From positions 30,655 through 94,654 of the forward strand of contig NZ_JACJPF010000050.1 in the NCBI RefSeq assembly GCF_014695915.1: a DNA stretch of 64,000 nucleotides, written 5' to 3'. Position numbers and translations under genes: made by a program. Below, one piece after another: positions 16,750 through 24,720 of this stretch; the stretch's first letter is position 1, and every line of letters starts with the position of its first letter. The notes beneath the pieces were generated by a model. That model worked only from the letters and a program-made list of their open reading frames with translations, was not told the origin of the DNA and did not search any database. This DNA is from Trichocoleus sp. FACHB-40. GTDB taxonomy: Bacteria > Cyanobacteriota > Cyanobacteriia > Cyanobacteriales > FACHB-T130.

Positions 16750-18432
16750 TTATTCCAACTCAAAGCCGAACTGAGGGATTAGCTGAAGCATACCCAAGCC
16801 TAATTCTTCAGAGGAGAGCGATCGCCCTTCAAATAATGCCATCATGTCACCAAGCTGAGGATTTCCCTTAGATGCGCCTTTTAGCCCTCTGGCAATAATC
16901 ACGCCGCAGTAGCCTTGAGTTTTCTGACAACGCTGATCCCACTTGCGACGGGCTTCAATATGAACAGGGTCATCTCCTGTAAACTCACCAAAAAGGTACA
17001 TATTGCCATTTTCAGTTTGTAAGATTCCCAAGTCGTAGAGATCCCCCTCTTCAGGATCTTCTCCCGGATTAAAGCATACTCCTTTCAGCCCTCCGGCACC
17101 CTGGATCTTTTCAATCAACTCCTTTGCCTTCGGACGGGAAGTTTGAATCAAAATCACAGGCAAACCTTCTCCCGCCGCCGCGATATCCTTAGGCTGATAA
17201 TGTTCTGCTGTCTGACGCAGCAAGTCCAGCCGTTCCCAAGTCATCATCCCTAGACTGAAGAAAGAACCTTTGGGTATCAAATCATCCCGCAACGGCACCG
17301 TCATATCGTCGAATTCATCGTCGAATTCGTCGTCAAATTCGTCGTCCTCGTCCTCATCATCCGCTGCCAACTGCGCCATATTAAACAGTTCCGCCGCCAC
17401 TTCTGGCACAGTTTCCACCTTTACCGAGAGAGTTTGCTTCGGTTCTACGGCTGGAGGTGTGGCGATGCGGAAGCGTTTGGTGAGGCTGGGGAACTTGTCG
17501 TCGGAGAGTTGGCGATGGGATGCGCGGAAAAAGCGATGCAAAGCTTCCAGTGCAAAATAAACGGCGATCGCTTCTTCTTCATACAAAAACGGTCGCATTC
17601 CCTCCAAAGGATGCACGTTGCCGAAACTTGGCCCTATTTCTGATAGGGCTAAATCAGATAAATCTATTTCGTCCTCGTCTTCATCTTCATCGAAGTCATC
17701 TTCCGCCTTCTCGAAGGTCATAAACAAGCAATCTTGTCCTAAAAATGCTTCTTCGAGTTCCTCAAAAGACTCCTTTGCTAAGACTGAAGCCCGAAATCGC
17801 TTCAGAGAATCAAGAGAACGATACAACAAAATTCCGTACTCCATGCCCAGCATTCCCATCACCGAGGCGTAAAGAGTACCCACATCCCACTGGTTAATTT
17901 CAATTGAGATAATTTGGTGGTCAGCCAGCATTTCCCAAGGTGCATCTTCCCAAATTTCCTGAGCCTTTTCCTCCAGTAACTCCACATACTCTGGCGGTAG
18001 CTTCGGCGGACGAGTGCTGGACATCTCCTGAAAAGAGCGAAACAGCTCGTCTACCAGAGGCAACTCTGGTACATAATCAATGGCAATATCTAGATCCTGA
18101 AGAATACCCCGCAGATAAAACTGTACTTCGCGATCGCGGACTATTATTTTCTGAGGCCGGGCTGGTTTTGCTGGGCTGTGAGGATACTCCATTGCACGCA
18201 ACAAGGCGCGAACCATTGCTTCGGGCCCGGTTTCGGACGTTACCATATCCATTGCCCGCACCATGCCTTCGACACCATCTAACCAAACAATGCAGTCACC
18301 ATCTTCCTGAGTATCCGACTCTAAGCTTTGTGCCATACCAGCGGATAATCGACGGCGATCGCCCTCCCAGACGCTGGGAATTTGGTGTAGTGTTTTAAGC
18401 CGACGGAGGGTAGAGCGATTGAGAACAGACAT
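16750..18432 (-). CDS. Large acidic protein, unknown function (DUF6930-like)
   Basis: A 560-residue soluble, acidic protein. From memory it resembles a cyanobacterial family annotated as DUF6930; no catalytic motif is apparent. The N-terminal ~130 residues (MSVLNRSTLRRLKTLHQIPS, GDCIVWLDGVEGMVRA) and the C-terminal ~170 (VILIQTSRPKAKELIEKIQG, MYLFGEFTGDDPVHIEARRK) look like folded domains. Two acidic linkers are present: DDFDEDEDEDEIDLSDL near 250 and a tandem DDEF repeat near 365-385. The latter is encoded by 15-base repeats containing GAATTC (about 17305-17350). It is a single gene, and its role is unknown. Confidence 0.8.
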   Translation of the reverse strand: MSVLNRSTLRRLKTLHQIPSVWEGDRRRLSAGMAQSLESDTQEDGDCIVWLDGVEGMVRAMDMVTSETGPEAMVRALLRAMEYPHSPAKPARPQKIIVRDREVQFYLRGILQDLDIAIDYVPELPLVDELFRSFQEMSSTRPPKLPPEYVELLEEKAQEIWEDAPWEMLADHQIISIEINQWDVGTLYASVMGMLGMEYGILLYRSLDSLKRFRASVLAKESFEELEEAFLGQDCLFMTFEKAEDDFDEDEDEDEIDLSDLALSEIGPSFGNVHPLEGMRPFLYEEEAIAVYFALEALHRFFRASHRQLSDDKFPSLTKRFRIATPPAVEPKQTLSVKVETVPEVAAELFNMAQLAADDEDEDDEFDDEFDDEFDDMTVPLRDDLIPKGSFFSLGMMTWERLDLLRQTAEHYQPKDIAAAGEGLPVILIQTSRPKAKELIEKIQGAGGLKGVCFNPGEDPEEGDLYDLGILQTENGNMYLFGEFTGDDPVHIEARRKWDQRCQKTQGYCGVIIARGLKGASKGNPQLGDMMALFEGRSLSSEELGLGMLQLIPQFGFELE

Positions 18433-18727
18433 ATACTAAGCCAACTGAGTGAAGGAAAAAGCGGTCTGCGCTTTATGTTGGTAGATCCTCATTTTAAATA
18501 CTAATCGTCTATATACCGTCTGCTTAATAAACTTCTATTTTGCTCGCTTGTATGTACGCTGCTATACAATTTCTCTTGGCTATAGCCCTGCTATATGAGC
18601 GCTAGTTACCATAGCTAATAAAAAGCTTTGCTTCGCTAGTCCCTGTATGCTTAGCAATGTTCGATAAAATTAATACAGTGGGCTGGTTTACTCAAATCGT
18701 CTATAACAAACAGCAAATAGGAGTCGA

Positions 18728-19093
18728 ATGAGCGCGATGACACAAGCAACTCAGTCGCAAACACGAGGTATACAGTTGACAGAAGCGGCTCTAAAGCACG
18801 TTCTTCAATTGCGGGAGAAACAAGGTAAGGATTTGTGCCTGCGCGTCGGTGTCCGCCAAGGAGGCTGTTCGGGAATGTCTTACATGATGGATTTTGAAGA
18901 TGCCAGCAAAATCCAGGAAAATGATGAGATTTACGACTACGAGGGCTTCAAAATTGTCTGTGACCCCAAGAGTATGCTATATCTCTATGGCTTAGTGCTT
19001 GACTACAGCGATGCTATGATTGGCGGCGGTTTTCAATTCACCAATCCCAACGCTGCTCAAAACTGTGGCTGTGGTAAGTCTTTTGGTGTCTAA
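18728..19093 (+). CDS. sufA: A-type iron-sulfur carrier (SufA/IscA-like)
   Basis: A 121-residue HesB/IscA/SufA-fold protein that carries iron or [2Fe-2S]/[4Fe-4S] clusters to target proteins. The three conserved cysteines are C47 (GGCSGMSY) and C113, C115 (NCGCGKSFGV). Length is about 10 residues over average because of a short N-terminal extension. Start ATG 18728 follows AGGAG (18719-18723) with only 4 bases of spacing; ATG 18737 has better spacing and cannot be excluded. A TPR protein gene follows, an arrangement also seen in other cyanobacteria as far as I recall. The symbol is by similarity; IscA is the alternative. Confidence 0.92.
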   Translation: MSAMTQATQSQTRGIQLTEAALKHVLQLREKQGKDLCLRVGVRQGGCSGMSYMMDFEDASKIQENDEIYDYEGFKIVCDPKSMLYLYGLVLDYSDAMIGGGFQFTNPNAAQNCGCGKSFGV

Positions 19094-19095
19094 AT

Positions 19096-19166
19096 TGGGG
19101 ACTGGGGACTAGGGACTGGGGACTGGGTAAAATAAGAATGCAAATTTTTCCTCTTCCCAGTCCCCA
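19096..19166. repeat. GGGGACT heptanucleotide repeat with complementary arm
   Basis: Tandem heptamers GGGGACT (19096-19127) are followed by a complementary CCCAGTCCCC at about 19154-19164, so the transcript can fold into a GC-rich hairpin between sufA and the TPR gene. It is of the short tandemly repeated (STRR) kind known in cyanobacteria. Confidence 0.7.
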
Positions 19167-19202
19167 AGTACGAATTACTTTTTACTTGATTGCCTTTTTA
19201 AA

Positions 19203-19622
19203 ATGACCGAGCAAGTTAACGACCTTTTCGATATCGGACTGGAACGCTATAAAGCGGGTGAAGGCCCGGATACTTTGATTCCTGTTTTTAAGGAAATTTG
19301 CGATCGCTCCCCTAAAACAAATGCTGCGTGGGTTTGTCTGTCTTGGTTATATTTGTTGGATAACAACCCATCTTTGGCTGCCAAAGCTGCTCAAAAAGCT
19401 GTCAAGTTGAATCCCGCCGATCCTCAAGCTCGGATTAACTTGGCGATCGCTATGCTGGAAACTGGACAAAAGGGTGTCCGCCAACACGTTGAAGTCGCTG
19501 GGCGTGCGATCGCCATTGAATCTGAATTACGCGAAGACGTTGAAGAAAGTATTGCCGATGGCTTCTCCAGAAAACCCGACTGGGATAGTTTAACTAAAGT
19601 CAAAAATTGGTTATTTGCCTAA
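19203..19622 (+). CDS. TPR-repeat protein
   Basis: A 139-residue all-helical protein with tetratricopeptide repeats: AWVCLSWLYLLDNNPSLAA with AQKAVKLNPADPQARINL gives a clear TPR, preceded by a weaker one (FDIGLERYKAGEGPDTLIP). Such proteins are scaffolds for protein contacts. It is on the same strand 110 bp after the SufA-like gene, suggesting a helper role for iron-sulfur assembly, but this is inferred from position only. It ends before the hairpin at 19642-19687. Confidence 0.85.
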   Translation: MTEQVNDLFDIGLERYKAGEGPDTLIPVFKEICDRSPKTNAAWVCLSWLYLLDNNPSLAAKAAQKAVKLNPADPQARINLAIAMLETGQKGVRQHVEVAGRAIAIESELREDVEESIADGFSRKPDWDSLTKVKNWLFA

Positions 19623-19641
19623 TTCTACTCTCATTAAATCA

Positions 19642-19687
19642 AGCTGTTTTTTTACTTTCTTTTCTTTGAAAAAACAGCTATCTTTTT
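19642..19687 (+). terminator. Probable terminator after TPR gene
   Basis: The arms AGCTGTTTTTTT and AAAAAACAGCT (19642-19653 and 19669-19679) are followed by ATCTTTTTCC. The loop is long and T-rich. Placed 20 bp after the TPR stop. Confidence 0.6.
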
Positions 19688-19971
19688 CCTCTATTTTAAT
19701 GATATTATTTACTTGAAAACGATTTTTTTAATAATAAAAATATGTGTATGTGTTGGTAAAGTACAGATTTCCATTATTTAAATATACCATATACGGTATA
19801 AAAAGACGTATAAAAAATTACAACAATTTGTCACCGTGAAGGCAGACAAGAGCAACGAAAATCCTAGATCCCTCGCTATACTAATTGAGTATTACCTGTT
19901 CTAGGGGCAATAACCAAAGCCAAGAACCAGAACAGCACCACATAAAAGCCTTATTTTTTGAGATTGTCTCC
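19688..19971. other. AT-rich region upstream of M48 gene, with near-palindrome
   Basis: No gene seen. It contains ATACCATATACGGTAT at 19786-19801, a nearly perfect palindrome followed by TATAAAAAG and a second GTATAAAAAA. It could be an operator over a promoter; nothing else stands out. Confidence 0.4.
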
Positions 19972-20847
19972 ATGTTGCCAACAAAGACACCGTTAATTGG
20001 TCTTTCCGCAGACAAGTTCCGCCATCCGCTGGATTTGGAGGCAACCACAGCCTTGAAACAGGTGCCGGGGTTGGATATGCTAGTGCGGAATCTGCTGGGG
20101 CCGCTAGCAGAACAAGTTTTTTACCTAGAAAATATAGCAGCCGGAGTGCTAGTCGGGCCTCAACAGCTGCCGGATCTGCATAAACTGCTGTTAGAAGCTT
20201 GCCAGATTCTGGATCTCGAACCACCGCAACTGTATGTGCGCCAGCATCCAGCGCCAAACGCCTACACATTTGCCATGCGAGGCAAGCAACCGTTTATCGT
20301 GTTGCATACCTCGTTAATTGATATGCTGACACAGGAAGAAATTCAGGCAGTAATTGCCCATGAATTGGGACACCTCAAATGCGAACATGGGGTTTACCTA
20401 ACACCGTTGAATATTATCGTGTTAGCGGCGGGATTAATTCCCACTTGGGGGAGTGTAGTAGCTGAAAGCGTGCGCTCGCAGATGATGGAGTGGTTGCGAT
20501 GTGCTGAGTTTACGTGCGATCGCGCCGCACTACTAGCCACCCAAAACCCCAGAGTAGTGAGTTCCGTTTTAATGAAACTTGCGGGAGGTTCACCCGCGAT
20601 CGCGCCTCAACTAAACCTAGAGGCATTTTTAGCCCAAGCCAAAGCTTACGACGATATCAGCAACAACCAGCTAGGTGAAATGCTCAAATCAGCCCAAACA
20701 GCCCAACTCTCCCACCCAGTCCCAGTTTTACGGGCTAGAGAAATTGATCGCTGGGCAAGTAGCCAAGAATACCAAAACTTGCTAGAACAGCATTCAATAG
20801 GCTATAATGATAAAGCTAAACCCAAGGGCGGGTGGCGAAACTGGTAG
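19972..20847 (+). CDS. M48 family zinc metalloprotease
   Basis: A 291-residue HtpX/Ste24-class protease. Zinc motif HELGH at about 130-134 (VIAHELGHLKCEHG), with the third ligand glutamate expected in RCAEFTCDRAALLA. It keeps one hydrophobic stretch after the motif (LNIIVLAAGLIPTWG), so it is membrane-linked. Start ATG 19972 (MLPTKTPLIGLSADKFRHPL) fits the family; the longer frame from 19885 adds unlikely residues. The last eight codons and the stop (TAG 20845-20847) lie inside the tRNA-Leu gene, so the mRNA 3' end is the tRNA 5' half. Confidence 0.92.
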   Translation: MLPTKTPLIGLSADKFRHPLDLEATTALKQVPGLDMLVRNLLGPLAEQVFYLENIAAGVLVGPQQLPDLHKLLLEACQILDLEPPQLYVRQHPAPNAYTFAMRGKQPFIVLHTSLIDMLTQEEIQAVIAHELGHLKCEHGVYLTPLNIIVLAAGLIPTWGSVVAESVRSQMMEWLRCAEFTCDRAALLATQNPRVVSSVLMKLAGGSPAIAPQLNLEAFLAQAKAYDDISNNQLGEMLKSAQTAQLSHPVPVLRAREIDRWASSQEYQNLLEQHSIGYNDKAKPKGGWRNW

Positions 20848-20909
20848 ACGCATCAGACTCAAAATCTGACGACCGCAAGGTTGTGAGAGTTCGATTCTCT
20901 CCCTGCCCA
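20826..20909 (+). tRNA. trnL: tRNA-Leu (anticodon CAA)
   Basis: An 84-base class II tRNA. Acceptor stem GGGCGGG (20826-20832) pairs with CCTGCCC (20902-20908), discriminator A at 20909, no encoded CCA. The anticodon arm TCAGA-CTCAAAA-TCTGA gives anticodon CAA, reading UUG. The variable arm is long, as expected of tRNA-Leu, and the T arm contains GTTCGATTC. The first 22 bases overlap the coding end of the M48 protease. The classical false ORF starting MAKLVDASDSK is simply its translation. Confidence 0.97.
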
Positions 20910-20922
20910 CTCTTCAATTTTA

Positions 20923-20947
20923 GAAGCCCCCTTAAAAAGGGGGCTTC
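20923..20947. other. GC-rich hairpin after tRNA-Leu
   Basis: GAAGCCCCC and GGGGGCTTC enclose TTAAAAA. It has no T-run on the plus strand, so it is more likely a 3' processing or stability element than a simple terminator. Confidence 0.6.
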
Positions 20948-20979
20948 GGGTATCAGATGTTGGATTAGGAGTCATAACC

Positions 20980-21207
20980 ATGAGACTAAAAAGCTGGGAA
21001 TCTCCTCGCAAACAGGGGAGAAACGACAAAGGTAAAGGCGGGTCTGCAAGAGCTAGACAACTGAAAAAGCAACAGCAGATGCTCCGGAAAAAGCTAAAAG
21101 ACCAGGGCGAAGCTGAAAACAAAAAAGCAAACAGAGGGAAGGTTAACTTCCCTCTGTTTTTTTGTGTGACAGGTTCATGCACTCTCGCGCGCACAAGCGT
21201 CGGATGA
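20980..21207 (+). CDS. Small basic protein whose 3' end contains a terminator
   Basis: A 75-codon frame with a perfect AGGAG (20967-20971) 8 bases before ATG 20980. The first ~53 residues are very basic and helix-prone (MRLKSWESPRKQGRNDKGKG, ARARQLKKQQQMLRKKLKD), compatible with an RNA- or ribosome-binding peptide. The strong terminator at 21130-21163 falls inside the frame, so most transcripts would end before the stop codon. The final ~22 residues (VNFPLFFCVTG) read like translated terminator. Either the true product is short and non-stop, or the frame is fortuitous. I recognise no family. Confidence 0.4.
   Translation: MRLKSWESPRKQGRNDKGKGGSARARQLKKQQQMLRKKLKDQGEAENKKANRGKVNFPLFFCVTGSCTLARTSVG
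21130..21163 (+). terminator. Strong intrinsic terminator
   Basis: A perfect 12-bp stem, AACAGAGGGAAG / CTTCCCTCTGTT, with a 5-base loop and a run of seven T (21157-21163). It ends the tRNA-Leu / small basic ORF transcript and lies before the convergent kinase remnant. Confidence 0.92.
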
Positions 21208-21220
21208 AAATTTTTGTTCA

Positions 21221-21904
21221 CTATTGGCGTTGGCAAATTGGGATGGCAATTAAAAACTCAGTTCCTTTTCCTGGTTCTGAGAAACACTTCAAAACGCCGC
21301 CATGTTTATCAACCACAATTTGATAACTGATGGATAATCCCAAGCCAGTACCTTTCCCGACAGGTTTGGTGGTAAAGAAGGGGTCAAATAAGCGGGCTTT
21401 TATTTGCTCTGTCATTCCTGAACCATTGTCCCGAATCTTAATCGTTACGTGATTTCTATCTCGAACTTCGGTAGAAATCCGAATCTGCGGGTTCAAACGT
21501 TGGGATGTCGGAAGGTTTGCTTCCGACTCGTCTAAACCTTCCAACGCTTCGAGAGCATCAATCCCATTGTTCAGGATGTTCATAAATACCTGATTCAGCT
21601 GTCCTGGGTAGCATTCTACGGGCGGTAAGTTGCCATACTCTTTAACAATTTCAATCGCGGGATAGCTGGCCCTTGCTTTTAGGCGATTTTGCAATATCAG
21701 CAGAGTGTTATCAATGCCTTGATGGATATCTACTGCCTTCATTTCGGCTTCATCCAGACGGGAGAAGTTACGCAACGATAAGACAATTTCGCGGATGCGA
21801 TCGCTCCCCATCTTCATCGAACCCAGAATTTTAGGCATATCTTCAATTAAGAAATCTAAGTCAATCGCCTCGGCTTCCTTTACAATCGCTGGCGCCGGAT
21901 GAGG
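21221..21904 (-). pseudogene. 5'-truncated histidine kinase remnant
   Basis: The open frame (227 codons; first ATG leaves 205) is the C-terminal part of a cyanobacterial sensor kinase. It starts abruptly within the dimerisation helices (EAEAIDLDFLIEDMPKIL, then IVLSLRNFSRLDEAEMKAVD) and continues through the full ATPase domain: N box NQVFMNILNNGIDAL, G1 DNGSGM, F box FDPFFTTKPVGKG, G2 TGLGLSIS. The upstream helix that should carry the phospho-accepting histidine and all sensor domains are missing. The frame is closed by TGA at 21905-21907, 7 bp from the stop of the WD40 gene. It looks like the product of a deletion and cannot autophosphorylate in the usual way. Confidence 0.8.
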
Positions 21905-21913
21905 TCAAACAAT

Positions 21914-23032
21914 CTATTTAGCTACTTGAGTATCAGTTTGTGTGCCGGGAACTCGCCAAATTTTAATTGTTCTGTCAAAACCGCCAGTAGCAAGGGTGTT
22001 TCCATCAGGACTAAAAGCTACCGAGTTCACCCAGTCTGAATGTCCCACAAGTAAGGCTATTAGCTCCCCAGTTCTCAAATTCCACAAGCGGACACCATCA
22101 CGACTGGCACTGGCAAGCATTTCTCCCGAAGGATGGATGGCAATAGCCCGAATCAAGCCTGTATGTCCAGAAAGCGTGTAGAGCGATCGCGCAGTTGTTA
22201 AATTCCAAACTTTAATTGTGCGGTCATAGCTGCCACTGACCAAAATATTACCTCTAGGGTCAAATGCCAGGGTGCTGATTGCACCAGAATGCCCCGGAAT
22301 TGAACCAATGGAGCTTCCAGTCCTTATGTTCCACAGTTTAATTACTGGGTCTCTACCCCCACTTGCAAGGATATCTCCTTGCGAACTAGCCGCTACAGCG
22401 TAGGTTTGGTTATCAAACCGCACCAAAGTATATATAGGGCGCTGTGTCTTCAGATTCCATGCTCTAATTCCATCCAAAGCACCTGTCACCAGAATTTCAT
22501 TATCTGGCGTGATTGCTGTTGACAAAATGTTACTCGTATGGTCTAAAAAGGTACGAGTATATTTTCCAGTTTTCCAGTTCCAAAAATTGAGCGAGGAGTC
22601 ATTACTAGAACTGGTCAATGTTTCTCCATCGGGGCTAAATTTTAGGGCAAGAACTGCCCGACGATGCGCCCGGAGGTTAGAAACTTGCCTCCCTGTTTTC
22701 AACCACCAAAATCTAATTCTGCCCTCATTGTCACTGCCCCCACTAATAAGAATTGTCCCATCAGGGCTGAAGGCTAAGGATTCAACAGTTGTGGAGTGAC
22801 CTTTGAGTGTGCGGATGAGCTGCACATTTCTCCAGGCTTGAGGTAGTGAGGTGTCTGAATTTTCAGATGGCAGAACCTGGGGAATTTCAGTCTGAGCCTT
22901 AACTTGAAAAAAGGCGAAAGGTAAAAGGCAAAAGATAAAAGTAGGGAAAAAGAGAAAAGTGTAAATAAAATTACGTTTTCCTATTTTTCTCGATGTACGT
23001 AACTTTAAACTTTGGCACTTTTCCTCTTTCAT
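21914..23032 (-). CDS. Exported WD40 beta-propeller protein
   Basis: A 372-residue protein with an N-terminal signal or anchor sequence (basic residues 1-20, then FLFFPTFIFCLLPFAFFQV, probable cleavage after VKA near 47) and seven WD40 repeats filling about 75-370. Seven units make one closed propeller. Typical elements repeat as SPDGxxLxSGG and IKLWNxRTG. It is therefore expected in the periplasm or anchored facing out, as a protein-binding platform. The hydrophobic core of its signal is encoded by the dispersed TTTTGCCTTTT repeat seen elsewhere in the window. The downstream neighbour is the kinase remnant. Confidence 0.85.
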   Translation of the reverse strand: MKEEKCQSLKLRTSRKIGKRNFIYTFLFFPTFIFCLLPFAFFQVKAQTEIPQVLPSENSDTSLPQAWRNVQLIRTLKGHSTTVESLAFSPDGTILISGGSDNEGRIRFWWLKTGRQVSNLRAHRRAVLALKFSPDGETLTSSSNDSSLNFWNWKTGKYTRTFLDHTSNILSTAITPDNEILVTGALDGIRAWNLKTQRPIYTLVRFDNQTYAVAASSQGDILASGGRDPVIKLWNIRTGSSIGSIPGHSGAISTLAFDPRGNILVSGSYDRTIKVWNLTTARSLYTLSGHTGLIRAIAIHPSGEMLASASRDGVRLWNLRTGELIALLVGHSDWVNSVAFSPDGNTLATGGFDRTIKIWRVPGTQTDTQVAK

Positions 23033-23061
23033 TCTGATTTTTTACCTTTTTTGTTTTGCCT

Positions 23062-23490
23062 TTAATCTTGGATATTTGGGCAAATAGTCCGATCGATGCG
23101 GTGAGCGGGTGGACGGTCTTGCCAACCAGAGAGTAACCCCTGTAGTTCAGCTTTGAGGATTTCGAGCGATTCAATTTGAGAAGCGATCGCATCTACTTTG
23201 GAAAGCAGATGCTGTTTTAATGCGCCACAAGGCAACTCCCCCCCGTCGTGGACAGCTAAAATTTCTTGTATCTCGCCCAAACTGAGTCCGAGAGATTGCG
23301 ATCGCTTGATGAACGCCAGCCGATTAATTATCTCGCTACTAAACAGTCGATAGCCGGATTCTGTTCGTTTCACCACTGGGGACAATAGCCCAATATCTTC
23401 GTAGTAGCGAATAGTTTTCACCGAAAGACCACTACGATCTGCAACTTCACCAATTTTCAGCCATTTACCTGAAGTAGAAGTGGCTATCAT
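23062..23490 (-). CDS. MerR-family transcriptional regulator
   Basis: A 142-residue regulator: N-terminal winged helix-turn-helix (WLKIGEVADRSGLSVKTIRY, YYEDIGLLSP, GYRLFSSE), then a dimerisation coiled coil. Cysteines lie in GGELPCGALK at the start of the long helix and in RTICPNI near the C-terminus. These are positions used for metal binding in ZntR/CueR/MerR-type sensors, so it probably senses a metal or thiol stress. MerR proteins act on promoters with a stretched spacer. No obvious metal exporter is adjacent; the upstream small membrane protein gene, 21 bp away on the same strand, may be part of its operon. Confidence 0.9.
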   Translation of the reverse strand: MIATSTSGKWLKIGEVADRSGLSVKTIRYYEDIGLLSPVVKRTESGYRLFSSEIINRLAFIKRSQSLGLSLGEIQEILAVHDGGELPCGALKQHLLSKVDAIASQIESLEILKAELQGLLSGWQDRPPAHRIDRTICPNIQD

Positions 23491-23511
23491 TCTTGTATGC
23501 TTACAAAGTCT

Positions 23512-23808
23512 TTACTGGCGTGGATTGTGTTTAGATGCACTCAGTGTAGGTAAAGCAGTCCGGGGGGAAGAAGCGGGGAGATAGCGTTGTGCTTTTTGGG
23601 GTTGGGGTTCAACTTCATGTTGCTGCTGCTGCCACCACCGCAGAGCGATCGCTATCCCCACCATCGCCACTCCAAAGGTCAGCAATGACCAGCTTTGATC
23701 CACTCCGCCAATCACTGCATCTACGGCACCAACAATGACAATAAAACTGGTAATTGGTTCTTTACGGTAAGCTGACTTCAAAAATCTAGGCATCAAAGCA
23801 TTCATCAC
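23512..23808 (-). CDS. Small membrane protein, unknown function
   Basis: A 98-residue protein with two close hydrophobic segments (PITSFIVIVGAVDAVIGGVD and SLLTFGVAMVGIAIALRWW), followed by a polar Gln/Pro-rich tail. This is a hairpin-type inner or thylakoid membrane protein. The family is not recognised, though similar short proteins are frequent in cyanobacteria. It is separated by 21 bp from the MerR gene and in the same direction, so they are likely cotranscribed. Confidence 0.65.
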   Translation of the reverse strand: MMNALMPRFLKSAYRKEPITSFIVIVGAVDAVIGGVDQSWSLLTFGVAMVGIAIALRWWQQQQHEVEPQPQKAQRYLPASSPRTALPTLSASKHNPRQ

Positions 23809-24027
23809 GACTTACTCTATTCCCTATAGTATTTATTCTAATTTCAGGTTATCTCATCTAGCAGGCAGGAGCCTGAAAGAAAACAAGCATCACACATCGG
23901 TTGCTGCCCGACTGAGCCATATTAGCTCTCGCGGCGCTTCTATTGCGGACTGAGTGCTGAGTGAATAAGACATATCCTATCGCTTATCTTCTTCCTCATT
24001 CCTCAGTCCTAAAGTCAAGATTCCTGA

Positions 24028-24198
24028 TTATTGCAAGCCCAGCCAGGATAGTACACCTTTCCCGGTGACGTATTCGATAATCACCATCAGCAGAAAGCCA
24101 ATCATTGCCGCTCGACCATTCAAGCGCTCTGCGTAATCATTAAAACCAAACTTTGGCTGCTCCAGCTTGGGAGTGACGGTGGGTTGAAGTTGGGTCAT
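24028..24198 (-). CDS. High-light-inducible protein (one-helix Hlip)
   Basis: A 56-residue chlorophyll-binding protein, ATG 24198 to TAA 24028. It has the Hlip/LHC signature ERLNGRAAMIGF (about residues 24-35), in which E and R form the intermolecular ion pair and N and E bind chlorophyll, followed by one transmembrane helix (FLLMVIIEYVTGKGV). Hlips dimerise in the thylakoid and protect photosystem II assembly intermediates and nascent chlorophyll during light stress. Expression is typically strongly induced by high light. It is the ancestral type of light-harvesting protein. Confidence 0.93.
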   Translation of the reverse strand: MTQLQPTVTPKLEQPKFGFNDYAERLNGRAAMIGFLLMVIIEYVTGKGVLSWLGLQ

Positions 24199-24720
24199 AG
24201 TTTGGCAATCCTTACGTCTTGATGCTTCTAGAGTATTTTACAATCCTTAATATATTTTAAAGGTGCTAGTCCTTGAGTCAATGGGAAAGCAGGAAATCTC
24301 ATAAACTTCTGTGATGACCATGACTTAGCTTGCTTTGGGTGGGGCAGTCACTTCATCTGCAACGGAATTTTGAGATTTTCTGTTTTGGCTTTTAAATGCT
24401 TTCCATAGGAGATAGCAATTCCTTTATGCTTTGTGAAGCCAAAGAAACCTAGTTTTGATAAAGTTACCGAGTTTGGTGGAAATTGGAACTTTCATAACTC
24501 AATTATAATTGTTATAGCAGCCTTCTTAAAGGGCTTCTCCTGAATAGGAGAGAAAAACTTCACTCTTCGCATAGAGACAAATACACAAAAATTCAGTTAA
24601 AGAAGAAAAGTAAAACTTAAACTCTCTATACCTTTATAGAGTAACTTTTCCAATGTGCAACTAATAAATATTAGTTGTAGATACGGTCAATAATAACAAA
24701 GCTAATCATTGAGGTGAGAA
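24199..24720. promoter_or_regulatory. Hlip/ald divergent intergenic region with two palindromes
   Basis: About 520 bp, no gene seen. Close to ald lie two inverted repeats: CTCTATA-CCTT-TATAGAG (24624-24641) and CAACTAATAAATATTAGTTG (24658-24677), and an extra small hairpin near 24536-24556. The two palindromes are 16 bp apart and about 45 bp from the ald start. They fit operators for a dimeric regulator, by inference. The Hlip promoter should lie at the other end. Confidence 0.5.

Noticed and set aside
17270..17872. Serine-rich plus-strand frames opposite the acidic protein
   Set aside because: They are antisense to GAN-type Asp/Glu codons, which give Ser runs; no independent coding signs.
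20832..21035. ORF starting MAKLVDASDSK
   Set aside because: It is the translation of tRNA-Leu, a classical annotation artefact.
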